Positions 9,741-18,313 of a stretch of 18,313 bases of DNA are shown here, piece by piece. The stretch covers positions 3,402,029 through 3,420,341 of the forward strand of contig FN649727.1 in NCBI GenBank assembly GCA_000310025.1. Direction: 5' to 3'. The stretch comes from Ectocarpus siliculosus (Eukaryota > Sar > Phaeophyceae > Ectocarpales > Ectocarpaceae). The notes beneath the pieces were generated by a model. The model did no database searches. It was not told the DNA's origin and saw nothing but the letters and a program-made list of their open reading frames with translations. Position 1 is the first letter of the stretch, and every line of letters starts with the position of its first letter. Both the position numbers and the translations under genes were made by a program.

Positions 9741-10894
9741 TCGATCGCGCGTTATATCTTGGTGGCTTTTTTGACGAGTCCATTTTTTTTTTTTTTTGTG
9801 GCGTTTGAGAGCGCCCTTTTCTTGCGGCCGGCGTTTTTGCCGTTGTGGCAATGCAAGACATCGCAAAAGTCGTTGTAGTCGTCTCTCCTGTTTGGCCCAT
9901 CGACCACCACACAACACTGGTGCTTTTTTTTGTGAAGTATAGGTTTGTTTGGTTTGAATCATAGGATAAAATTTAAAGTTTTTGGGTGGGTGGATTATAG
10001 AGCATCTGGCGTTACTGCGAACAGCCCCCCGCAGCACACCCCCACCTCTCGCAGGCGCGCCGGTAGTTGTACATCGGACACTTTTTTTTTCAACTTGACC
10101 AGTGCCGTTCACAACTTGTTCCCTTTTTTCAAGGTGGTCAGCAGTGAATAACTTGGTATCCTAGCGCGCCTAGGCGAGTTGTTGTCTCGGTATTAGGAGA
10201 GGTGGGGTGCGGTTTTCGACTCCGTTTCGGAAGCTGGGTCACCTAGCTAGTTAGAGAGGCGTTTTTCTGGTTGGTGGTAGGGACGACACGACATCGGTAA
10301 AGCAGCGGCGTCCAAGGTGAGAGCTGTGCGGAAACACAGCCGGCGATGGGAGGGCATACCACAACTAAAGGAAACCATCTACAGCAGTCCGGCAGGTTGA
10401 TTTACTACACAACACCCGCCATCGTAGACGCAAGAAAGCGCCCATGTTGGTCGCAGTAGCGCTGAGAAGACGTGGATTTTTCTGAGTGGAACAACATTTT
10501 AGACTCACGCGGCCACCCCCCAAGCACAAACACTAGGTATACATCTAAGGCCATGATGACCCCCTGTGCCTGGCGCCCAATCTGGTAGTCGAGTGCGCGT
10601 ATTTGATCGCCTGTTTGGGCGTGTTATACGCCTCGCGATTCGCCCCTGCCTCCCTCAAGCCAGCCCCCGTCGTGCGGCGTACCGTCTACCGAGTGCCCCC
10701 TGCAACCCAACTCTTAAGGTGAGGTACGGATTTCGCTCAGCGCTCCCTTCCAGACTCACAGAACAACCTCCGTGCTTCGCTGTGTCCGATGACTCCTGCC
10801 TGTGTCCGCGTTGGCGGGCAGACTGACCAACGCATACAACACCCTGTATGTACACAGCAGTAGCATCTGGTGTGGTGCAACCCGCGTTAATTGT
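9741..10894. other. Convergent 3' spacer, no gene recognised
   Basis: This stretch lies between the stop codons of the rightward plastid-protein gene and the leftward AP-3 mu gene and must contain both 3' untranslated regions. It carries a 15-T run at 9783-9797 and several shorter T tracts, including one near 10081-10090. No canonical AATAAA was found at a convincing position for either gene. A small open frame at 10566-10826 shows no family features. No RNA gene was recognised. Confidence 0.65.
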
Positions 10895-13800
10895 TCAGCC
10901 TGTTCGCACTTGGAAGTTCTTCCCCGACTTCGTCAAGGTTCGCACCCCCTTGTACGGCCTGTACTTCTCGTTGAAGACCTGGAGCGACGTGATAGCTAAC
11001 CCCGAAACCGACGCCATCGGCACCTGACAAACCGGCACAGAGCACGCAAAGCCGTGAGTGAACATCGACAAGTGGAACGAGGGAATATGATGTGAGTGGG
11101 GTGGGAGATGGGCTCGTGAAAGACCAAAATGCACCACGGAAAAAATCAGGAACAGGGAGGGGGGGGAGGGGGAGGAGACTACCGTTCGACAAGGGCGGGG
11201 CACCGTTGATGTCGTGCCCCCTGCCCCAACCGCTCCCCCACCACATTGCAGCACAAGGCTAAACACGGAACGGCGCGGAACGAGCCTGCCGGGTCGGTTG
11301 TGATGGGTTGCAAACGCTGAGCAACCAACGCTATTCGTTTGCGGTAATCTCTACTGTTTACGTAGCATTACAATACCTTCCAAGAGAGCTGCACCGGTGG
11401 GCTCTCCTCCGGCTTGGGCCCCTGGATACTCAAAGTCCCCGTCATCGTCGCCGACTTGTCCTTGAACAGCTTGCCCAGGTTCCACTTCGCCACCTGCTTG
11501 GCGGCAAACAAGGAAAAAAGGCATGCACGCCCGCCCGAAAAACGCCGCCGCATGTCTCGTGTGAATTCAACGTGACCACGTGTAGCTTGGGCAACATGGA
11601 CTTGCTTACTGACGCTAAGGCACGTGACGCCGGTCCATCTCTTCGCGACGTTTGCTGTTCGAACTCTAGTACGCACGCCGTAGGCGCACAACACAGCGAC
11701 GAAGACATATCGGGACTACTTGTACGTCAACGAAGTCTGCTGCATCGGTTCAAGCGACCGGGTCCACCACCGGGGAAAGAAGCACATTGGTTACAGCCAC
11801 ACGTAGGGCCCCAAGGGTGGAGCGATGGGGCCCGTCCCCCTTTTTACCTTTAATGCCTCGTCGAACAGACACGTGCCCGAGGAGACGTGCAAGTCTGCCG
11901 TTCGAACCACCTTCGGGAACTGCACCGTCACTGTCACCTGTCCAACAGACGTTTGGCGGCGTCAGGAGGATGGGCAGAAGGATCAACGGAAGGGCTACCG
12001 AGGGTCGGTGCACTGCTGTTGTAACCGTGCTGCATCACATAGACAAGGGGCCTCAAAGAAGAGCTTGTCAGGGAACACACACGAACACGGGCACTAGCGT
12101 GTGCGCGTGCTCGGAAGACACAAAACGCCGTTAGCACATCCGTGTCGCAACTGCCTTGCTGTCAACGTTTTCCGAAAAACAAAGCGTCTCACTATCCTTT
12201 GCACGCGACAACCTCTGCTCTCCTTTTCCCGGAGGATACACCGTACAACACAAAAGACTCTCGTCTCCTCCCCTTCCGAGTCCTAGTTCTCCCCCTCTCA
12301 CATCTTCGACGACCATCGAGCCTTTTCTTGGAGGAAACTTGAGCGAGGACCCGTGCCGGTGCCCGACGGCGATGTGGATGTGACCCTGACTCGACCCGTA
12401 GTCATCTTCGTACGATATCTGGCAGGACCATGCAAGCGGCGCACGGGAGACGCCCAAGACGCTGCTGAGGTCCAAACTCAAACAGTAAAAACAGGAATGG
12501 TACCCTGTCAATCAAGAACTTGAGGCTGATATCTAAACCTCTCTCCATCCTCGCCCCTCCCCATCAACCCTCTTGCTTCTCGCCGCGCCCCCCCGTCAAA
12601 GGACATGCGAAAAAAAGCGTCCCTCTCTCCCGTCCTTTCCTCCTGCTTACCGTGGGGTTACAATACACGGGTGGAGTCACGTTCATCTGGAGGTGATCTC
12701 TGACGCGGTAGCGCATGAGCTCGAAGTGCCCGTCCGGCGGCACGAAGCTGACCACGCGGTCCTTCTCGAAGCGGCCGTACCGCACGCAGGGGTGGAACGA
12801 GCAGTCGTCGATCACCTGCAAGCCAGCAGCGGGCAAGCAACCAGAAGCCGAGTATTCGGCGATCGATATGTCGCATCAAAGTCGAAACGATTCAGAGCGC
12901 ACTAAATCGAACAAAAAATAAGTGATCAGCAAGGTAGACGTAAAGTTGAATTCAGGAAAGCCGCTACTATTAGCAAAAAACGGACAAGACGAGGATCAGT
13001 GACGACAACCGGGAATCTCAAAGGAAACGCTCTTGGTTCCTTCAGATGTTTGGAGTGAGGGCATCACGGACTAATTTGATGTTCGTTTTGTGTGTATCCG
13101 CGGAGGGTGCGATCGCGATTCCGTTCGCCCTCCTCTCTTCAGCATCCTCTTCCATTCTCACCGAAGGATCCTGGAAGACCAAAAGCATGTCGGGAATTCC
13201 GCTGAGCCTAGAGTTTGCCTGGATGGTGCCCGACACCTCAGAGGATACGATCTGCCGTGGCCGTCCCAAAAATAGGAACGCGAAAGAGGGAGTGGCAGCG
13301 GTGGTAAGACAAGCGCTCGCCGAGCATTGGGCACTACAACTAGCGCAAAAGGATGTAGTATCAGACAAGCTTGATCTTTGGGTGCCAATGAATGCCGACG
13401 CCGGCCTGCGGAATTCTTGGCAGACGCACTAGCAGGATGCTCGTTCGCTGCGGATTCGGGAAACCGCGGCAACAGCACTGCCACCACCAGCAATAAGTTC
13501 GACATGCGAGTCCCAACGCCACGCCAGCATCAACACCGACACCTTCATCAGCGCCTCCGCCTTCGTTCAATACACGACCAACGCACCTGACCATTGACGT
13601 TGAGGATGGCATCCAGCTCCTCGATGATGTCCAGGTAGACTTCGTTCTGAGAGTACTTGACGCCCGCCTTTCTCCAAGGCATGGCCGACACAGTGCCATC
13701 GGGCAGCACGTCCGACACGTTACTCTGCCGGACAAAAGGGGGGAGGGGAGGGGTAGACACGAGCAACGACAGACGACCGAAGTAACAATAAGAAGGAGGA

Positions 13801-15871
13801 CGTCCAGGATAGATGTAGAAGTGTTGAAATCATTGGTGCATATAAAAAAGTAGGACAAGATACGATCTGAGCGGAGTTTCTTGTTGCAAAGAAGAGAGGA
13901 AACAAGAGGTAGGTGCATAATACACCGGTGGAAGTCTGAGAACGAGAAAGAGGAGTCAAAAATAGGAATTGGAGCAGAACGACGATAGAGGGTGAACGGT
14001 GAGAGGCACGCAGAGGATACCCAAAGAGATCAGACACAGGTTGACAGAAGTCGCGGCACAACACACAAGACGAGAGGCACGCGGAGTACGGTAGGCGTAA
14101 AGGCAAAGGGTAGGAGCACGCTAGACAAGAGCCACGAAAGAGAGGACATGTTTCTGCGTATGTCTTTCGAAGCATCACCTTGCCAGTTGCCGCCGTGACC
14201 ATGCGAACGAAGGTCGTGGGCGGCCGTATCATCGCCTTCAGGGCGTTGGGCTCCGTGGTCAGGGGGTGTCCGTTGTCCATCATCTCTTCCAGCAGCTGGT
14301 ACACCAGGCTGAAGGACTCCTTGATCGCGCTCTCGTCAACGTTGCCCCCGAAGTAGTCGCCCATGATGTCCAGCACGCGGTGCAGGAACTCGATAACCTG
14401 AACCAGAAAAAAGGACGAGCCGCAGCGGTAGCAGCAGCAGCAGCAACGGCAGGAGGTTGGTGGCATCGGAAGGAATCCGACAAGCGAACAGGGGCTGGTG
14501 ATGGTCACCAAGAGGAAGCAGGGTGGCTAAAACGTCGGTTCACAAAAAAATAAGACCAGCGAAAGAGAGCTCGACCTGCAAGAAGAGGGGCGACCACTGT
14601 TGTTGTCGTAGGCCCTTCCACCTCGCATGGCCCCCCACACGCACACCAGGTGAACGGCTAAAGACTACGGCATGCGCTTACATGATGAGTACAACCCCCC
14701 CCCAATGAACACAACGAATCGAACAAACTACTCTGGGGAATCTACTCCGGTCACATTATTTCATCATGGGTCGTTCGTCCATCCACCGTTCATCGGCTGC
14801 CGTACTCTGCACCCACCCCAAGCGTGCTGACGTCTTCGGTGCACGTCGCCAGCAGGAACACGTCGTCTCGATACACGTGGATAAGGTTGTGCTTCGACGT
14901 CTGCCGATAAGAGAGGAAATATCGTGTGCAGCAGTACGAGGGAGGCGCCGTTGAGTTTGGAATGGAGCAGCCGCAGTCGTCGTTGGAGACACACGACGAG
15001 CCACCAGGCATTCTCCGAAGGTCTAAAGCATGCCCATTGTTCATCGGGCAACAATCACATCAGAGACGAGGGTCTGGACGCGAGTGTGCTCAACAAGCAG
15101 TCTCTGCTTGGACGCTGGCGGCAGCAGTAGCGGCGGTAAATTATAAGCAGAGAGGGTAGAAATATCAACAATGTGCGGGACCCTGATGCATGTTGGCTCT
15201 AGCACAACACACGCATACGGCAGATTCGTACGAGCGTCCTTCCAAATCAGGGTATACAAGTAGCAGCCGATCGAGCGAAACGTTTTCACGCGCATCCATC
15301 GACTGGAAGGAGGTGTTCGATTACAAGTATGGAGGAAGAGCAAGCGTCCAAGAACCAAGAACGTTTTGACCTACATATTCCACCGCATGCCCAAGATGGT
15401 CATCATGTGCATACGCAAATCAACTGCAAACGCTTGGAGCGGAGTGCTTGGAAAAGCCTGTAGGCACGCTGCGCGTTCTTCACGCCAGCGCGTCCTGCGA
15501 TGTACAGCAGTAAGTGTGGAGCTACGGTATGTAGTATACTCCGGTACTGCACTGGTGTTGGGTGCTGCTGCACTCGGCTACACTTTGAACAGTGACGAGA
15601 GACACGTGCGTAAACTGACTAATACACGAGAGCTAGACACCTTGCGCGTGAACATACGCCGCACTACCGTCTTGCCAAACTCAGAAACCAAGCTGCTGTG
15701 GTTTTCAATGTCACATCGTGCCTGCAGTATGGGAGGCACAGCCTCTGGCACGTCGTGGCGATTGACCTCGTCCCAGAAGAAGTCGCACACGTTCCTTGGC
15801 GTGATGCCTCTCCAGTGCTTCTCGATCATCACCTCCCCCGTTTTGCTCATGATGAACAGTGACTGAATCAT
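10895..15871 (-). CDS. AP-3 adaptor complex mu subunit, ten exons, complete
   Basis: The AP-3 mu subunit is the cargo-binding medium chain of the complex that sorts membrane proteins from Golgi/endosomes to lysosome- or vacuole-like organelles. Minus-strand exons: 15871-15722, 14900-14817, 14397-14179, 13724-13587, 13251-13162, 12815-12651, 12418-12302, 11937-11848, 11493-11377, 11023-10895. These give 432 residues plus stop, close to the animal protein's roughly 418. Residues 1 to about 140 are the longin-like domain ([38 protein letters not shown]). The mu homology domain follows ([80 protein letters not shown] in pieces). The start matches the conserved family N-terminus, although the frame stays open upstream. 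Every exon length is a multiple of three, so all nine introns are phase 0. Intron 1 appears to use a GC donor (CAG|GCACGA). The protein ends RTG, where many mu chains end RT. Confidence 0.93.
14901..15721 (-). other. AP-3 mu intron 1, apparent GC-AG intron with repeat motifs
   Basis: The family alignment places the exon 1 end after PPILQ and the exon 2 start at [12 protein letters not shown] with no gap, which requires a CAG|GCACGA donor and a CGGCAG acceptor. The intron also holds TACAGCAGTA at 15503-15512 and the 17-base segment at 15535-15551 shared with the ferrochelatase intron. No other gene was recognised in it. Confidence 0.6.
15535..15551. repeat. Second copy of a 17-base segment shared between introns
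   Basis: TATACTCCGGTACTGCA differs from 2315-2331 at two of 17 positions. A TACAGCAGTA lies 23 bases before it at 15503-15512. The two copies sit in introns of unrelated genes, which suggests a dispersed element rather than shared ancestry of the genes. Confidence 0.4.
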
Positions 15872-16489
15872 CTCGCTGCTCTTCTTGCGACGGCTCCGTT
15901 CATCTACTAGGGTACGTTGGCTTGGAGGAACACGGCGATGCCACGGACGGAGAAGCACGATCACGGTGGGCACGGCGGGCACTGGCAGACATCTGTGCGG
16001 CGGAATTAGAAAGATTGCAGTCACGTCACCCCCCACGTCCCCCCCCTCCTGTCCCATGTGTGGGGCAGGTGACATCTCGCGCTCGCGTCTTGCATGTGCC
16101 CACAGGTCCAGCTCTGGTCTGTCCATCAAGACACACGCACGCACATCTCTTGGAGAATCCTCCCGAAGCCTTTGGTGAGTCTCGTGCTTAATCGATTTTC
16201 TACCCCTGTTTCTCTTGTCCCCATCCGCTCGATAAGGGTGCGGGGACCGTTGAGTGTGACAAAATAAAGAAGGGAAGGTAGCGGACAAATTTTGGAGATG
16301 GGTGATGAACGAAGTTGACGTTGTATTTCAGAGACCCAACCAAGCAATGCATGTTGACCGCGTGATGTTTATAGACAACACCCAAGCTGGATCCTTACAT
16401 GCCAGCAAGAGAGGCGTGGTGGGCTTGGCGGAAGAGGTCCGTCGAAAACCGTGCGGCAAGAGCGTGTTTCATGTACACGCACAGCCGTA

Positions 16490-16509
16490 CTACTGCTGTA
16501 CAGCAGTAG
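16490..16509. repeat. Perfect 20-bp palindrome
   Basis: CTACTGCTGTACAGCAGTAG equals its own reverse complement. Its halves (TACTGCTGTA and TACAGCAGTA) recur as single or paired copies at 2144, 2325, 4576-4598 and 15503. It could be a dimeric protein-binding site or the core of a small dispersed element. Confidence 0.85.
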
Positions 16510-17347
16510 GTCCAGCTGACAGGGGATCAGTTCTACACTCAAGGGTACTCCTCTGTACTCGGGCGTTGTCCTTGTTGCGGCGGTGTAAATGCCTCATCTG
16601 ACTGCGCATGAGGCGTTGACACAGGTGCAACGACGTCGCGCGTCTATTCCCCGAACACGGCATAGTCCGGTCCTTCAGTTGATTCTCACACACAAATGGT
16701 CTTGCATGTTCAAACCCATCTGTCATCGGACTTTATTCACTCCAAACGGCTACAAGAAGGCGTTCACCCGACCCGCTAACCTCGAGACTCTGGCGTTGTC
16801 CTTGTGGTGTATATCGTACAACATCCACCCCGACGCATAAATGCGCATGGCACCTGCGCAAGCAACGTCTCACCATACAATTAGATTACTGCCGTCTTTT
16901 TTTATTTTTACTTCGTTGTGTCCAAGCTTGTCGTGTCATCCCATTTTTTTGTCAAGCGGTTGCCCCGCAGTTTTATGCATACTTGTACGCCCCGCGTAAC
17001 ATCCACGGTGCAGGGGGTCTTTCTTTAGAAGTAGAAAGGTTACATACCGTATGCTCACAGAAATACTACCCGTTCGAGATATAACCACAGCAGTCGAAAG
17101 GGGGTGTGCTCAAGTCTTTTCAGTGAGTGGAGGGAAACTGGCTGGAAACTTGGCTTGTTTTTTTTCCTCTTGCACTCGTGAGCCCCGATCCAAGGACCTC
17201 GTGAATCGGAGCAAACTCCTCCGCGGTGCATGCCTTCGTAGTTGATGCCGACAACAAGGACTCAGCAGGTCCTTCCCTTACCGGCTGCTGTAACACACGA
17301 ACACATGAAGCAGTTCTGCATTATTTTATTTAGACATGGATATATGA

Positions 17348-17383
17348 GACGTTTGTCTCCGGGTTGACGTTTGTCTCCGGGTT
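17348..17383. repeat. 18-bp tandem duplication
   Basis: GACGTTTGTCTCCGGGTT is present twice with no gap and no mismatch. It lies about 460 bases upstream of the last gene's start codon, in otherwise unremarkable spacer, and is probably a recent slippage or repair event. Confidence 0.9.
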
Positions 17384-17497
17384 GTACGCGAGTTCAGCTC
17401 GTCCGGCTGGCTCTTACCTACTCTATCCATGGCAACACCCCGAAGGTACATCTCCGACAGGCCATCTGACACGTAACTATCCACGAGAACTCCACCG

Positions 17498-17514
17498 TTT
17501 TTTTTTTTTTTTTT
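17498..17514. repeat. 17-base T homopolymer
   Basis: An uninterrupted run of 17 T residues in the upstream region of the last gene. Its exact length is open to sequencing error. Confidence 0.85.
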
Positions 17515-17844
17515 GCAAAGGGGCCTCTGCGGTTTGCAACGCATCCCGTCTATAATACCTACCGTCGGTGTGAATGTTGTGTTAGAATCACGCTTCCTCC
17601 ATCGCATCGCTGACGTTGATGCTCCTGCTCAAAAAAATATGATTGGTTCGGACCTCGACACCATTCTTCACAAACTTAATTGTAGCCAATGCCACCACGC
17701 CTGCTGTAGTGTCTTTTGTCTTGGTTTAGCCCCTCATGATCCGCTACGGCGCTGTGTCGTGTGTATGTGGCAGGGGAGGGCGGCGGTTGTGCCGCTGCTG
17801 CTGTGTCTGCAGCCTACCGGCGGAACTGGCAGAAAAACACCACG

Positions 17845-18313
17845 ATGGCGGCGGTGACAGCAACAACGACGACAATGGTCTCGACAGAATCGGTGCAAGA
17901 CCCCCCAGCGATAACGCCTTTTGCGAGGAGAACCAGCGGCAGCAGCGGCAGCAGCAGCAGTAGCAAAGAGGGCAGCTCCGACGACGGCGGCGGCGGTAGT
18001 GGACGTGAGAGGACCGCCGACCTTCCCTTACCAAGCGCCATCTCCGGCGGCCCCCTTGCGGCTCGTGCTGCTACGACGCAAAAGAACCCCGTTGCGCCAC
18101 TGCCGAAGTGGTCATCCCTGCAGTTCTGGGGGACCAATGGGCCGGGAGGTGAGGGCGGCGAGGGCAAGGTTGGCGACTTGGCAGCGAGAGACGGGGCGGG
18201 GGACGGCGGAATGTACCTTGGGGCGGAATCCACGGCGACGCCGGGGGCAAATCGGACATACCACTGCCAGTTCAGATTTGACGCTTTCCAAGGACGGGTT
18301 GGGGGGGGGGGGG
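17845..18313 (+). CDS. Unidentified Ser/Gly-rich protein, N-terminal part only
   Basis: I do not recognise this protein. From ATG at 17845 (ACCACGATGG, a favourable context) the frame is open to the window end, about 152 real residues before the terminal G run. Residues 1-20 are Thr/Ala-rich with no signal peptide. Residues 30-53 are a Ser/Gly/Asp-rich low-complexity stretch encoded partly by AGC/GGC repeats. More ordinary sequence follows: LPKWSSLQFWGTN at about 86-98 and ANRTYHCQFRFDAFQGR at about 135-151. An in-frame TGA lies at 17737-17739 with no Met between it and 17845, so this is the first possible start unless an upstream exon exists. The disordered N-terminus before a structured region is typical of many eukaryotic proteins and gives no function. 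Confidence 0.55.
   Translation, partial: MAAVTATTTTMVSTESVQDPPAITPFARRTSGSSGSSSSSKEGSSDDGGGGSGRERTADLPLPSAISGGPLAARAATTQKNPVAPLPKWSSLQFWGTNGPGGEGGEGKVGDLAARDGAGDGGMYLGAESTATPGANRTYHCQFRFDAFQGRVGGGG
18301..18313. other. Terminal 13-G run, probable contig-end artefact
   Basis: The window ends in 13 consecutive G. Together with the G/C-only opening 300 bases, this suggests that both window ends are ends of an assembled contig. The glycine codons it would add to the last gene should not be trusted. Confidence 0.75.

Larger units (their letters stand above)
15872..17844. other. Divergent spacer of about 2 kb, no convincing gene
   Basis: This stretch separates the starts of AP-3 mu (leftward) and the partial rightward gene and should contain both promoters. 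Open frames here are short (up to about 114 codons, apart from the upstream extension of the AP-3 mu frame) and show no family features. Visible structure: a perfect 20-bp palindrome at 16490-16509, a 14-base direct repeat GGCGTTGTCCTTGT at 16562-16575 and 16792-16805, an 18-bp tandem duplication at 17348-17383 and a 17-T run at 17498-17514. No tRNA or other RNA gene was recognised. Confidence 0.6.

Noticed and set aside
11650-11675. GTTCGAAC resembling a tRNA B box
   Set aside because: The flanking bases do not form a T arm, and no A box or cloverleaf could be drawn around it.
14425-14455. CAG/GCA-rich stretch considered as a coding Gln/Ala repeat
   Set aside because: It lies in AP-3 mu intron 2, directly upstream of the exon 3 acceptor on the minus strand, where it reads as a CTG-rich pyrimidine tract.
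16589-16840. Possible small plus-strand gene of 83 codons in the AP-3 mu upstream spacer
   Set aside because: No motif, no homologous family recognised and no support from neighbouring splice sites.
17936-17965. AGC/GGC trinucleotide run considered as a CRISPR or satellite repeat
   Set aside because: The units are short and irregular and they encode the Ser/Gly-rich stretch of the last gene; there is no repeat-spacer pattern.

Overview
The window reads as nuclear DNA of a photosynthetic stramenopile, most likely a brown alga of the Ectocarpus type. Three lines of evidence point there. The genes are intron-rich, with many introns of roughly 230-1400 bases and GT-AG borders. Two adjacent genes start with a signal peptide ending in an ASAF-like site (ASA|W and VAA|F), the mark of import into a red-derived complex plastid. 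Neighbouring genes alternate strand throughout (-, +, -, +), a layout reported as unusually common in Ectocarpus. The species itself is inferred, not shown.

Layout. Bases 1-300 are G/C homopolymer with no T at all and look like a low-quality contig end. Bases 301-3433 hold the 5' part of a plastid ferrochelatase gene on the minus strand (three exons seen; the 3' half lies off the window). A 663-bp divergent spacer (3434-4096) separates it from a seven-exon plus-strand gene (4097-9740). I could splice that gene into one open frame of 551 codons; it has a plastid presequence and a C-terminal beta-rich module that I do not recognise. After a convergent 3' spacer (9741-10894) comes a complete ten-exon minus-strand gene for the medium (mu) subunit of the AP-3 adaptor complex (10895-15871, 432 residues). 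A 2-kb spacer without a convincing gene follows, then the first 150 or so residues of an unidentified Ser/Gly-rich protein (17845-18300), cut off by a 13-G run.

How the genes relate. Ferrochelatase makes heme in the plastid. The unknown 551-residue protein should also go to the plastid and shares an upstream region with it, so co-regulation is possible but unproven. AP-3 mu works in endosome-to-vacuole sorting and has no evident link to the others. All exon joins below were derived by matching reading phase, splice sites and family similarity by eye; no alignment or transcript data were available.

Most worth a second look: the unrecognised plastid protein; nine AP-3 mu introns that are all phase 0, the first with an apparent GC donor; a (CAA)9CAG microsatellite that itself forms a 3' splice site; and a dispersed palindromic TACTGCTGTA/TACAGCAGTA motif found only in introns and spacers.
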